The notes under the pieces: model-generated
Databases searched by the model: none
What the model was told of the DNA's origin: nothing
What the model saw: only the letters and a program-made list of their open reading frames with translations
Program-made: the position numbers and the translations under genes
Shown here: piece by piece, positions 45,712 through 57,820 of the stretch
How positions within the stretch are numbered: the first letter of the stretch is position 1
Layout: the number at the start of each line of letters is the position of its first letter
Source of the DNA: Reticulascus tulasneorum
Taxonomy: Eukaryota; Ascomycota; Sordariomycetes; Glomerellales; Reticulascaceae
Reading direction: 5' to 3'
Length of the DNA: 64,000 bases
NCBI GenBank assembly: GCA_001557505.1
Contig: LSAX01000007.1
Location: forward strand, 3,410,001 to 3,474,000

Positions 45712-47537
45712 ATGCGCTTCGTTACTCTAATACTATTCTGCCTCTCTTTTGTCGAGGCAGGGTTAAACAGCATTCAGCCGCGACAGTATGACGAACAAGC
45801 GCAAGGCACCTGCAAAGAAGCCTCATTCTCCGAACCGCGGTGGTTTGTTTACGACCCAGTCTATGTTGCAGTCAACTACTGGACTGGTGGCAGACAGGGC
45901 GATTTTGGTTTCACCGGATATAATCTAGTCACGTACGACTCGTTTGAATGTTATGCCAAGAACATCAATCTCGCACCATCTCCCAATGAGTTTGACTGGT
46001 ACAACTGCACCATTCCAAACACGCAGTTCAGATTCAACTTGACCAGCAACAAGGTGGAACTGAAGCAAACATGGCATTGTGATGATGCTCCAACGTGAGT
46101 CTTAACTCTCCTAATATTGGCGAACCGGTGATCGCCTCAATACCCTTCGCAGTCGTCATACTAAAGTTGAAGCAGAATTGTATTTGCAGCGGATGGGTCA
46201 CTTGAATTACCTCCAACTGTTGCTTGTTGGGACGACTGGACGGATAGAGGAGAAGAGAATGCGTGTCTCTACGGAAGCCCTGTCCAACTCAATGCTGGTC
46301 TAACGTCACCAGTTAGTATCGAGCCATTTGAGCCGTGGCTTCCACGGGAACCGTATGAGTTTCCGGCTCGTTGTGTGGATCGATCGTACTATCCCACTTG
46401 GCAAGTCGAAGGTCTTTTGTACGACCATACCAGCCTCCAACAGTCCCTATTCCTGAACTTGACAAATTTGTCCAATGGAGGTAGAATTTCCTGCTTGGTC
46501 AAAGTCAACGATACTTTGACCAGAAAAACGGCCCACTCTGCTCGCTGGCTTGACTGTGCTGTGCAATCCTCGACGGCACCACAAACAGATGTCTCAGGAA
46601 CCCAGGTTATGCTGGATCATGAGTATGGACTGCTGGGAGTGAAACAGGCATGGAAATGCCACGACAATGTTGCGGGGGATAATGAACCGTATGTTAACCT
46701 CTCCAACTTGAATGAGCGGGTATCGCTCTGAGATGAGGGACGTCTTCCGTCTGGTACGGACACTGAACTAACTAATGTCTTCTCTCTGCAGTGACAGCTT
46801 TGGTGGGCTAGGTTATCTGGTAACTAAATTTGACTGCACAGCTCCTATTCCTAGTAGTGGCTCCGATACTGCAGACACAGCAAAGTATACGTGCAGCTTG
46901 CCTTCGACAAACATCACTGGATATCGCTCAGATGATATCCCCACTCATCTGCCACACACATCCTACACTCGTAGTTGCATGATGAACTCTATGAACTCCA
47001 CATCTCTGGCCCTAAGGAAATACCGGGTCGAAACGGACGGAGCCCTTCGCATAAATGGGTCTTTCACAATCTACAACCCTGGATCTGGTGACGAATACGA
47101 GCTTACAAACATTACAATTCAAGATGATGCGCTCTGGCACAAATGCGCGTCTGGGATCGGGTTACTCCCCTGGCAGCTCCTCTCTTGCGAATACTTGCTT
47201 GATCGGGCCAGTAACAACATTGGGTTTCGCTTTCAGTGGTTTTGTGATGATAGGGATCCTTTCCATGCGTATGTTGCTTCTCAGGCCCTGTTCAAAGTTT
47301 GCCCCATTTTGAACAATTTTACTAACCGCAACTTGCCGCTACAGCATTATCTTCAACGCATCTGCAACCGGGCAGTTCCCGAAAGAACAATGCGAGACTG
47401 TTACTGAAGGCAACAAATCTGTAGTTTCATGCAAGCTTCCCGCCAATTCAAACGTTGTGCAACTCAAAGTATCAGGGTTGTCATGGACAAGTACACAAGA
47501 GCCGATGGACAGGGGACCATCCTTGCCTTGGATATAG
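45712..47537 (+). CDS. secreted protein with three to four degenerate Cys modules, unknown function
   Basis: Four exons, 45712-46094, 46176-46688, 46792-47268 and 47345-47537, join in frame to 521 residues. MRFVTLILFCLSFVEAG is a signal peptide. Three modules end in closely similar strings: VELKQTWHCDDAP (about residue 125), LLGVKQAWKCHDN (about 290) and IGFRFQWFCDDRDP (about 455). Each is preceded by an inner Cys ~15-25 residues upstream (FDWYNC, ARWLDC, LLSCEYLL). A partial fourth module starts after the last splice (NASATGQFPKEQC) and stops early at LSWTS. Intron positions fall just after each WxCxD string, which suggests exon-linked module duplication. N-glycosylation sequons are frequent. 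The fold is not recognised. Confidence 0.83.
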
Positions 47538-47815
47538 AGCGATCCGCACCTCTACGACGATGTGAAGGCATTAAAAAACAAGGACGATCCTTCGTTAGTC
47601 AAATACACTGACAGATTGATTGCAAAGAATTTATCTGCTATCTTTGACGTGCGGTAGAGTTCTGTTTGTGATTGAGCATTCCAACCGGAGCTAGTTATCT
47701 GTGCTTGTCGTTGACCTTCCGTAGCCAAGACCTTCGTCTGGGAAAGCATCTGTCGAGGCTACTAATAATTATAGGAGCTTGAGTAAAATGGCAAGTTCTC
47801 GACTTTCGTTAGATA

Positions 47816-49515
47816 TTAAATCAATTTGTTTTCTAACCACTTCCCAAATGCCACAGACTTCTCGTCAACATATCTTTGCACCAGATCCGCAAGCCACAAA
47901 ACACCGGGAAAGAATAAAGAGGCGGTCAGCGCTATTCCCAACCCATACTCTTTATCGGTTGTGGATCCTGTGAGCTTGGTAAAACTATGACCCAGTGGCC
48001 AAGCCAGAATCCACAGCATCGAACTGTGCACCAGGTATAGTGCGTACGATATTCGCCCTAGGTACTGGGAGAAGCGGTTTGTGAAGAGAAACTGCACCTG
48101 CTGAGTTCTATCAACACTGAATACGACCAAAACAGCAGCAATGGGTATCCAAAAGTAATCAGGACCTCCGGCATATCGCGATGGGATGAGACTAGCAAGT
48201 GTCTCAAAACCGAGAGAATTGGCTCCGCCGTTTCCAATTTCTGGCATCCCCAGAATGTAGACTGCTAAAATGAAGCTGCTAATACCAAAGCAAGTTCTGA
48301 AGATGGATGCAGCGAGAAAGCTCGGCATCCACTCAGGTCTCGGGAGACACCACAAAGCAGGTTTCTGTGATTGTGAGACTGGCGGCATACAGCTTCCCCC
48401 AGTGCAATTGCCTTCATAAAGTGGATCCTGCTGCTGCAGGTGAAGATTTAGATCTGCAAGAAACATGCCTGAGAGGAAGAGGAATTGCTGCCAGTAGGTG
48501 AAGTAAAACGCAAATATGACCACGGAAAGATTGAGAGTCATTCGCATGGTGGGCCGCAACCTTGAGAACGCTGCCAGTGCCATGAAGACAACAAGGGAGC
48601 AGTCGAACTCAACAGGCAAAGTCCACAGAGTTGGATCGTACGCAAAGCCACGACCACGATCAATGGATTTGGAAAGCGGATCTGCCAACTGCAAAACATG
48701 ACTTCCCCAGTCAACTAACTGGTCGCCGATGTTGTCGAATCGTGGGGGGCGCGTGGGAGGGACAGCAACTGAAGCTGTAGGTATCTCAAAGACTTTGAAG
48801 TAGGATATCCATGCAATAACGAAAGTTGTCGCAGCAGGGGGCAAGAACAATCTAGAGTGACGTCGAAAAGCCGATGAAGCTAGAGCGTTCATGAAGTCGG
48901 CATGGCGGCCATGACGAATGAGCGTGAGCGGCTTATAACTTAGGCAGTAGCCTGATATAACAAAGAATAGCAAGACTGATGGCAGTCCTGAGACGGCAAG
49001 TCTAATGAAGGGCAATTGTATCAAGTATCGTGGCTCGGAGCTCCCCCAGCCGTTGTGGATGGACATTGTGAAGAAGACGAGAGTAAAATGATGGATTACC
49101 ACAGCCAATGCGGCAAGCCCTCTGAGGCCATCTAGGCAACCAGATGTCAGCTCACACTCCCTTGTGATAAACGAACAAATCTCCTCGACGTACCCAGCCA
49201 TGCCGTGTGATGCAGTGGCTTCTTCCTTGTGTCCTCCGAGCGAGGTTGAAGAAAGCTAGGGAGGACAGGTCTAAGAAAAGACACAACGTGGCACAGCCCC
49301 CGTGGTATTTCTTTTAGTTTTTCTAACACGAATTGTCTTTGGTGGTGCCTGTCAAACTTCAATTCGGAGAAAATGAGATCCTCCTCGTCGAGACTGTCTT
49401 CTGCCGATGGTATCGGCGCGTAGCTAGCACCCCGTGTAACCATCAACATTATCGCATTTCGAGAATTCTGAAGCATGGTGACCTCGGAGCTGTATAATGC
49501 AGTGTACGATGACAC
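47816..49515 (-). CDS. acyltransferase-3 family integral membrane enzyme
   Basis: Two exons, 49515-49194 and 49131-47816, give 545 residues. Splicing at CTGG|GTACGT and cctag joins HHTAWL to DGLRGLAALAVVIHHF, the family's classic start of helix 1. Skipping this intron instead gives an in-frame alternative start at 49201 without the motif. The SGYCLSYKPL segment after VLLFFVISG, the arginine-rich FRRHSRLFLPP loop, PTLWTLPVEF and late RISYALYLVHSSML are typical of acyltransferase-3 proteins. About ten hydrophobic helices follow. The ~105-residue N-terminal extension is cytosolic and charged. These enzymes O-acetylate sugars, lipids or secondary metabolites; the substrate is unknown. It is 8.6 kb from the PKS end and could be a tailoring enzyme, but this is speculative. 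Confidence 0.88.
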
Positions 49516-50953
49516 TGTGGTTGTGTAACTTCTTGGTCAATGGTGAAATGCGAGCAAGATTCAATGAGCCATACCCTCGTTACCGACTCTGTTGATGAGG
49601 TGACAAAGGAATTCTTTTGACTCTCGACAGAGATCAGATAAACACAGGGCGGTGCTGTACGGGCCGTGCTAGTCATGATATATCAGTATGATAATACACT
49701 GAATGGACAATGTCATATAAGTATACCCCAAGGATGTATCCGTGTTAGCACATTTCATCGTTCATGTCGTCTGCGCATCTGTCCATATCACCGATCCATG
49801 GCTGCAGGCGACAAAGGCCAAGCGCCCCAGGCCCTGACTCGATTGCCATGGATTAATAGTGGTGCTTATGCCCGCCGCCTGTAGCCACTTTGAATCAGGG
49901 ATAGCGTTCGTCAGTAGACTAGGTAGCTACAAGTGATTTGCAAGACGCAGCATTTGCAAAGGTGGTGTTGTCTGCTAGGAGAATTGAAGTAGAGTGACGC
50001 TTGTGTCAAATTTATTCTTGATATGCTGCCGCATCAAGTTCGGATTCAATGAGAGAGCTGAACGTCTCTCTGGTTGGCCGAAGGGGTCTCGGTTAGCCTG
50101 TGATTGGCGACAGCTCGCCAGCAAGCAATTTCCGGCGTCAAGCAGATAAACAGATACGGGGTCGGCCTGCAGATCATGGCTTTAAAACTTTCGACGACGG
50201 AACAAATGCCATTAAGGTCGTCCACAGCTGTCAACCAATCTGCTAGCAGAGGAGTTTTAAGACCGTTGAGGATATCTTGAATGTCTTCCCTCGGAGGACC
50301 AGTCCAGGTTTGCGTATTGACGCTGTCAAATGGTGATAACATCTGTGCCATCATAACCAAGATTGGAAAAGAAGAGCACTGGGTGAAAATGACAAGTAAC
50401 AAGACCGAATACAAGACCTAATAATTGCTCCACGGGCTGACTTGAGCTGATGGAATCTCTCTGAACATCGAAACCACTGCATCGATTTGCTTGAATGTTG
50501 TGGCGTTGAGCCACATGCAAAACACGCCAAGGCAAACGTGCCTAAGGTACCGTACCTTACCTTAGGTATCTAGGTGCCCCGTAGGCTGCTAAGAAATCCA
50601 CTGGACAGGCCCCCCAGGCCAGGTACCTCCCCACGGTACCTAGGGCATCCATGATGTTCCTGGTGGAAAATCAACCTCTTACCCCGCACCTCCTGTCACT
50701 GCAACCAGGCAATTGTGGGGTTAACAAAGGAGGGGCTGAGGTAATGACCCCATCATGACGTTTCTTCGAGTAACTTACCTTACCTCAATTAATACCCCGC
50801 CATCACCTTCAGCTCTCTCCTCCACATCTCCAAGCTCTTGCTGGCATTCTGAACAGCAGTTTTATTGTCACTGCACTCCAAATTGCCCTGAATAGGTAGC
50901 ATCATAAAGCCATTAATACCACCCAGAAGCTTCTAATCACTGCCAGCCAAATC
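49516..50953. other. intergenic, no supported gene
   Basis: About 1.4 kb. From about 50,535 to 50,780 it contains a dense run of CCTAGGTA/GGTACC-type words (for example CTAAGGTACCGTACCTTACC). The segment just before 50954 is the leader of the SRPBCC gene. No coding signal is supported. Confidence 0.55.
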
Positions 50954-51548
50954 ATGGCCTCCAATACAGCAATCCCTACCTCGACCTCGGTGTTGGAGAG
51001 TACAGTGATTCGCGCCCCGCTCTCCCATGTCTGGCACCACATCAAACTCCACGAGTTTTCCAGTTTCTGGTCTGCCCTCAAGACTTCCGAACTGGTCAAG
51101 GGAGCCAATCCTGAAGCAGACGTTGCCAAATGGACGTTCAAGGATGGCACCGTCTTGGATGTGAAACAGGAAGAGCATAGCGTGGGTCATTGCTGGCGTC
51201 CACTGTCCTTTCAACCGTCCGTCCATAACTGCTAACACACACCGCACCGCAGACCATCAACCACTACATCACCTACAGCGTCATTGCCTCCCAGCCAGAA
51301 CTCACATACACCAGTGTCGTCAGCACTATTCGATGCTATCCCATCACGTCCGGAGAGCTAGAAGGAAGCACTTATGTCGAGTGGAGCGGTCACTTCTCGA
51401 GCGACGCAGATGCTGGTATGTTCAATTCTAGCCTTGCCATCTCGGTCACCTATCATTATTGACACCTGCCACAGGGGTCATGCAAGATGCCAAGTTCAAA
51501 CGACGCGACGCCCTTGCCGATCTTGCAAAGGTTGCCGTGAAGAAGTAA
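50954..51548 (+). CDS. SRPBCC (Bet v1/START-like fold) small protein
   Basis: Three exons, 50954-51181, 51253-51415 and 51475-51548, give 154 residues. The N-terminal strand STSVLESTVIRAPLSHVWHH followed by FSSFWSAL is the usual start of this fold. The later TYVEWSGHFSSDADA (short strands flanking W) and the C-terminal helix DAKFKRRDALADLAKVAVKK agree with it. The family spans polyketide cyclases, lipid carriers and stress proteins and binds hydrophobic ligands in a cavity. No signal peptide is present. Fold is fairly secure, ligand unknown. A role in the polyketide pathway is possible but unsupported by anything beyond distance (11.7 kb). Confidence 0.8.
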
Positions 51549-52491
51549 CCCGCCTGCTGGATAAGGATGGCTGCTTATTAGGAGTTTTTGGTCCAAAAAC
51601 GGTGTGGTTTGGTTTTAGCAGTGGCTTTGAGAATGCAGGAGAAAAGCCATCCAGTCCGGCGAACTCTGAGAGGACGAGTCCGCCCTCGTGGCACCATTGG
51701 CAGTACAACTTCTAGAGTGTTACGGATCCATTTAAAAGCAATGAAGATGGTTTCATCTTCCACACTCAGATGTGCAGTCCTCCATCTATGATGATTTGAC
51801 ACTTGCAGATCTCGATCGCGCGTTTAATAAAAAGCCTGGCTAGATCCTTCGTACGAGAGTTGGTGAATGCAAATGTAGTTGGAATTGAACTGCCTAAACG
51901 AGATGGACAGCTTTGCACTATATTGGTAATTCGTTACGATCCCTACATGTCGCTAAAAGAAAATCTACCAACGTACAGTAGACAAGATGGATTGTTCTCC
52001 TCATGTCAATACGAGATGTTAGCGGGATGCTTTCGTAACCGAGTTACGGGTCGAAAACCGGCCATCTCCACAGCCAGGTAAGTGGTAAAACCTGCACGCA
52101 TCTAAAATTATCCTCAAATCCGTGGCCACTGTGCAAACGCTGGTTGCCTGACGGAAATCAGCCGGCCGTTGTGATGTAGATTTACCCGCAGATTGCGCCT
52201 TGCTGATTTCTTGACAGTTAATGAAGCTGACGGTGGATCGTTCAGAGTAGGGGCCACTTGGTCGGAGAAGAGGCCAATACAACCGCAAATACATTGTATT
52301 TAGTATGGAAGGAACCATCGTGAAAGATTGGATTAGGCAGCCTTTTATCTTACTACTTCTTTTGTCACCGTCATCTGTAATGTTGCAACAATTGGCCCAG
52401 TTCTCATTTATGAAGCTAGTACTTCCCTGACATGAATGGGATTCTGGACTTCCTAAATTTGAGTTGAGCATCCTAGTTACACGCCCTCAAT
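51549..52491. other. intergenic, no supported gene
   Basis: About 0.9 kb between two plus-strand genes. Frames of up to 150 codons on the minus strand (52019-52471) show no recognised motif. Confidence 0.55.
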
Positions 52492-53905
52492 ATGCACCTC
52501 TTATTTATTATTCTTTTCTCCGGGCTTGCAATTGCAAATCCAGCCGCGGAATCATCAACACTTGAGATTCGGCTGGGCCAAACGATCAACGGTACGGTCG
52601 AGTACTCTACTCAATGCAAATCTTGTCCGTATAGCCTCTGCACCAATGTCGACGTCCCCAAATCTGGAGAGATTGTGACCTTGACCTGCTGGACGAAGTA
52701 AGAAGAACGAAGTCACATCATGAGCGCGATGGGGCTGACATGCTGGATAGTTCGGAGTTGGTCGGAGATACTCGACTGTGGTGTATGTTGAAGCTTACCT
52801 CACCCCGGATGCTGATTAAAATTGACTCTGTGCAGTGAAGACCACTAATAACTGCTATATTACCGAGTACGATCTTATTGAACATATAGGAGACTGTGAG
52901 TGACAAGCCTTCGCGTGCTTACTTGTTTCTCATGCGAATCCTACAATATCTAGTCTCGCTAGATTTGAATTATTGTGGTTATATCCCAGTTGATATCACA
53001 CGACGAGCTGCCAAGGTCAGGTATCTCTCTGAGTGTAAATGGGGATACTCCACCTCTGAAGAGTCTCTTGTTTACTACGGACGAGATGTTGACGTGACTT
53101 TGACATGTTGGGCTGAGGGTGATGATGTCCTCGGCAATTTGTAAGTTGAGGTTTCCCCCCCCTTTTATTTTTGGGGAAGAGTTGTCTTAGTGCAACGGCT
53201 AACTCGGTGCTCCAAAAGTTACTGGTATAAGGTGGATATGTCCAAAGGCATTATCATCTAGTGTGCTGTGCTTACCATTTGCTACAGACGACGGATAACT
53301 GCTGGGTTAGTGGCTCGGGTCTATGGAGAACTCCAGGTAAGATTCTAAGAAACGGCAATGGGCTTTCCGCTAATAGCAAATGCTAGACCGAAGTCAACTA
53401 GACAACTGCGGCCCTGGACCTGGTCCACGAGTGAATGGTACAAAACGAGCAATTGGCACCGAGGAGACAGAAACAGACAACATAATGAATATGCGCAAGG
53501 AAGACAAAGTTCTTGCTGCACGTTGGTTGCAGCCCGAGCAGATTGGCGAGGAGTATTCGTATTGTTACAGCTGCGCAAGTAGCACAAAGAACTTGACATG
53601 CCACATGGTGACAAGATACGAATATAACCAGACGGTCGTCAGTCAATGCACTACCAGCAATTCTGTGCAATTTCCAAACGGAACTATCTCAAGCACCAGG
53701 TGGATGGTGAGTTACTCTTTGCGTCCTAACTCCGCTTTCGCTAACGACTTTTGCAGTTGACAACGGACTGGTGTTATGTTAAGGGAGACGATTTCTGGAT
53801 TCCGCCCTGGGATCGTACGTACCATCCTTCCATGTTGATCGCAGAGAAGCTAACTTTAAAGATTACCGATACCCAAGATGTGAGTTATGGAATACATTAG
53901 CATAG
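52492..53905 (+). CDS. secreted protein with tandem SH3-like Cys modules
   Basis: Nine exons read in frame to 310 residues: 52492-52697, 52751-52782, 52836-52895, 52990-53140, 53219-53231, 53288-53336, 53387-53706, 53757-53814 and 53862-53905. MHLLFIILFSGLAIANPA is a signal peptide. Two modules share a pattern: VTLTCWTKN.. LWLKTTNNCYITEYDL and VTLTCWAEGD.. YWYKTTDNCWVSGSGL. A third, interrupted by an insertion, ends in LTTDWCYVKGDDFW. This C-W..x..W-K-T-T-x-N/G-C-Y/W-V pattern is reminiscent of bacterial-type SH3 modules that bind cell-wall polymers. Exon 2 is 32 bases and exon 5 only 13 bases, both needed to restore the module. Ends of exons 8-9 are the least certain. Function unknown; cell-wall binding is inferred from the pattern alone. 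Confidence 0.72.
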
Positions 53906-55101
53906 GCGGGATAGCGATTTATCTTAGTTCCAGTCTGTTGGCAAAGATTTGGAAGTAGAATGCCCCGAAGTATATACATCCAACCATGTTGGTGATTATG
54001 GCAACGTGCAATGCAAGTTGGATATTAGAGTTTGTGGTCTGCTGCGTTTCTCGATGCCAGTTTTGGTGATTTTAGCCGCGAAAGGCGTGACACGCACTCT
54101 GCGCATGGGGCCGTTCCTCTTAAGGAGATCCTCGTCAATCAAGGCGTTCACATAAACCTGTGCTTGGCTGTTCAAACATGCCACGTTTCGTACCAGTAAA
54201 CAAGCTTAGAGTGGAACACGAATACACGGATATCGGGATCGCAGTTGATAACATCAGTCATGCAATATTGCTTGAAGTCTTGTTCTGACACACGTCATAC
54301 CTCTCAAGTGAGAAACCCGCATTTCTTAATTTGAATTCAAAGGGAGGGAGTGAGTAACTATGGCTGTCGATGATTGATTTGAACCTTAATCCTGTTTGAG
54401 GCTTGAGTGGTCGGTTCCACTAGCTTCGTCTCTGATTGACCGGCAGCCGAGTGCGACCAAGAAGCGATGGAAAAAGAAAGTCCCAAACTTACTTAGTAAA
54501 GTAAAGCATACAAAATATCGATATCAATAAGCGAGATCCTGTTCCTCAGTAAAATTAAGCATGAAGACATTGCCAAAATCTGGTAGCAGACAAGTGATCT
54601 GCATTCCGGGACAATTCTGGTGCGCAGAAATCGAGGGGCTGTTCATGCGTTGTTGCAGGTGCTTTGACCCAACTACTGGCTGCGATGTGGTGCGCTCAGA
54701 CTCCCGGCAGAGGCAAGTTCCGCCAAGCCAGTGCTAGAGCACCTGAATGGGATGAACCAGCCTGTCCAGAATGCATATGGTCCCTGCGGGTCACAGTATG
54801 AGTTGAACCATTTCTGGATTTACACGTCAGATCGACGTTGATCTCTGTTTTCTGGCTTTGGCTAATGTCAAGTTTTCCGGGGTACGATCTTCGAGATTGT
54901 GCCGCCCATCTTATCTTCTACCATGTCTTCCCCAGGTTTTCACATTCTTTCTTTCCCTGGATTCATCCTATGTTTGTCCCGATACATGGTCTCATTGTCC
55001 TATGCCAGATATACGGGTGCCGGCCATCGGTGTGAGATAGATATTCGCTTGCTTTGCTGGCTCTATTATCAAGGTCAAAACTTACCAGCGCCAGAACGAA
55101 C
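53906..55101. other. intergenic, no supported gene
   Basis: About 1.2 kb. Short frames only. It should contain the 3' end of the secreted repeat gene and the promoter of the rhodopsin-like gene. Confidence 0.55.
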
Positions 55102-56509
55102 ATGGCATCTTCAGATCTACCACCCCCCGGAAACTGGAATGGCTGGCCGTTCGATTTCAGCAACTTTCCGCACGACAACTACGGCCCTCAGCTGAACTAC
55201 GGTATTTGGATGTTGACAGTATTATCATTTGGCTTTCTGGCTCTCCGCGTGTACTGCAAGTCTCTGCGCCACCGCAGTCTCTGGTGGGATGACTACGTCC
55301 TGATTGCAAGTTGGGTTAGGCTTTCTCGATCTAATGTCGGAACCCGCGCTGACAGTAATGCAGATTGCACTCGTAGCCCAGACGTCGTTAATCACTTACA
55401 ACACAACAATCGGCTACGGCAAACACATCTGGGACTTCCATCCCAGGGACCTGACCGCGTTTCTTTTGATATCGAATACCAGCGGCTTCTTCTCTATTCT
55501 TGCCGCAATGTGGAGCAAGACGTCCTTTGCGATCACCGTGCTGCGCATATCTGACGGATGGGTCAAGCAGTTCATATGGGTCATTATCATCTCCATTAAC
55601 GTCACACTCGGTTTCAACGCATTGGCTACATACATCCAGTGCTCACCCATGGAGAAATTGTGGAAGCCAACCATCGATGGAACATGCTGGCCCAAAGAAG
55701 TCATTATCAACTATAACATTTTCACAGCAGGTAAGACTAGCAGCGGTCCCCCAAGCCACTCTGCCATTCCCCATATTTACTAATTCTATGTGCAGGCTAC
55801 TCTGGGGTTATGGATATCGTGTTGGCGATTTTGCCGTGGAAAATAATATTGACTCTCACGATGAACAAGAGAGAGAAGATCGGCGTGCTCGTGGCCATGA
55901 GCATGGGAGTGTTGTATGATGCCTCGAAATCTCTTAACCGTAATCTAAGAACTGGAGCACTAACTTAAAACCCCAAAAGCGCGGGAATAACGTCAATCGT
56001 CAAGATTACGCAACTGCAAGCTATCAATAAGGTGGACCTAAGTAAGTCTTCGTATCCAATCCAAAGTACCAGAATGGCAGAAACTAACTGGACCAGTTGA
56101 CGGAATATGGCTTTCAGTTCTTGGTACGGCCGAAACCGCCATCACCATTATGGCTGCATCAATCCCTATTCTTAGAGCCTTGATCAGAGATGTCGCGGTG
56201 CGAGCACCGCCTGGATCATTTTATCACGGCGACCCAAGCACGTCCATCGAGGACTTGGAAATAACGGGAAGTAATGGCAGAATCGTAAGCATACGAAGGA
56301 TATCGACGCCCTCTCATCGGGTATCGAGGGGTTTGCCATTGTCGACGCCATTTTCGCGGGCTAGCAAAACTAGAAGAGAGATGGAGGATTGGGATCGAAA
56401 GATGTCAGAGATGGCCGAGAGTCCCAGGCCATCACAAGAGGAACAAATCCAAAGAGAAGATGTATCAACAGAGTGGAAATGGAAAAAGAACATCGGCAGG
56501 GCATTTTAA
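55102..56509 (+). CDS. fungal rhodopsin/PTH11-like seven-helix membrane protein
   Basis: Five exons, 55102-55314, 55364-55730, 55796-55913, 55980-56041 and 56097-56509, give 390 residues. Helices include IWMLTVLSFGFLALRVYCKS, HRSLWWDDYVLIASW (the family's WWDDY signature), ISNTSGFFSILAAMWSKTSF and FIWVIIISINVTLGFNALAT. The segment IQCSPMEKLWKPTIDGTCWP between helices 4 and 5 and GVMDIVLAILPWKIILTLTM are also diagnostic of fungal rhodopsin-domain proteins (relatives of the PTH11 receptor). No CFEM Cys domain is present at the N-terminus. The cytosolic tail of about 110 residues is Ser/Arg/Glu-rich. These proteins are proposed GPCR-like sensors; ligand unknown. Confidence 0.92.
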
Positions 56510-57464
56510 GAAATGGTTTGGTTCCGGACCCTAGATTTCAGTTCGCCGAGATAGCTTAACCATTCTAATGCTAACGTTCCTGGTATCCATACTTAGGAGT
56601 TCGCCTGTCGTCGTTCGCTAGTCAAGGCTGCCAGCGTCTCGATTCAGCCGTTCCATGGGGAGCTTCTTCAAGGTTTTGTTTCTTTACAGCCATTCGTTCG
56701 TACATATGATACGTCATTTTAATGCTGTAGAGTACCGCATTTAGGCTCAATGCCAGGCGCATTGCTACCAGCGGATGGCACTGCAAGTTCAGCCCTTTTG
56801 CTCAGTAACTGCTGTAGTGGTAATTCTAGAATAGCTTACCATGAGGGATTAGTACAATGTAATGTTTTCATCAGCAGAGAATTGACCTAAGCCAGGCCTC
56901 GCCCGCATTATGCCAGACGTATTCGGCTAATTCCATCACCTTTCTTCAATCCAGCCAACGAACTGAAGTCTTCACCCGTTACGCAACATTAGGCCGAGTG
57001 CGCTGACGCTACCGTCTCTTTCGCAGACTCCTTCCACGACCTAGTGTGCGACTTCTCAGCGCATCCGAAATCCGACAAAAGTTATTGCCCTCAAGGCCCT
57101 TTCACATGAGAGAATCCTGATGTACAATGCTGGCACTAGTCTTAAAGAAAAATTACTCTTAGAGTTAACAAGACCGCATTAGGCAGAGCTGTGCGAGTTT
57201 AACGGCCTGAAAGCAGGGACGTAGAGAACATCCTCGTTCACGAAAAGTGTAGTCAAAGCAATTCTGATTAGATAGTAATAGTAACACACTTTCCTAAGCT
57301 CATCACTGCCCAATATGCCCATCACAACTTAGGGCATACTTCCTAAACTCTCCTAATTTCCACAAAGCTCTCAGATACAATTGAGCGTACACAGACACAA
57401 TTTACTGCTTTGAGGATTACAGAAATTGAGCGCAGGTGTGCACCTTGTACGTTCTAGACGTAAC
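56510..57464. other. intergenic, no supported gene
   Basis: About 0.95 kb between the rhodopsin-like gene's 3' end and the 3' end of the next, minus-strand, small protein gene. Nothing coding was recognised. Confidence 0.55.
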
Positions 57465-57820
57465 CTAACCGAGAAGTCCTTCCAAGAGGTCTGACAAAAG
57501 CTCCAAGAGGGTGTCGAGGAGAGCCCCCAGATCAGTTTGGCGAGGCACAATCTCCATCTCCGTGGCCTGGCATGTAGCAATGCCTCCTGATGCTACAAAA
57601 TGCTCCAGCAAGTCTTTTGCGCCTTCAAGACGGTCGTGCAGGGCAGGCATGCTATTGTCGAGGGCCTGGATAACAGCCGGGCTAGCAACGTTGCTAGCAA
57701 CGTTGTGGACCTACTTAGTGTTAAAAATACGAAACGAAGCTATGACGACTACGGACTTACTGGTGGCGCAGCCCCCAGTGCTGCGGTTGCAAAAAGTGCA
57801 GTGATGTAGATGAGCTTCAT
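57465..57820 (-). CDS. small secreted protein, unknown function
   Basis: Two exons, 57820-57761 and 57710-57465, give 101 residues. MKLIYITALFATAALGAAPP is a signal peptide ending exactly at the intron. The mature part is short, with an amphipathic helix (MPALHDRLEGAKDLLEHFVA), a single Cys (GIATCQATE) and a Leu-rich amphipathic end (LLDTLLELLSDLLEGLLG). The exon-2 start contains NVASNVAS, encoded by a perfect 12-base tandem repeat. Single-Cys, helix-rich secreted proteins of this size are common in fungi, and no family was recognised. Confidence 0.75.
57681..57704. repeat. perfect 12-bp tandem duplication (GCTAGCAACGTT x2) in coding sequence
   Basis: Two exact adjacent copies; in-frame in the small secreted protein gene, where they encode the repeated NVAS. 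Length is a multiple of three, so the frame is kept. Confidence 0.9.
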
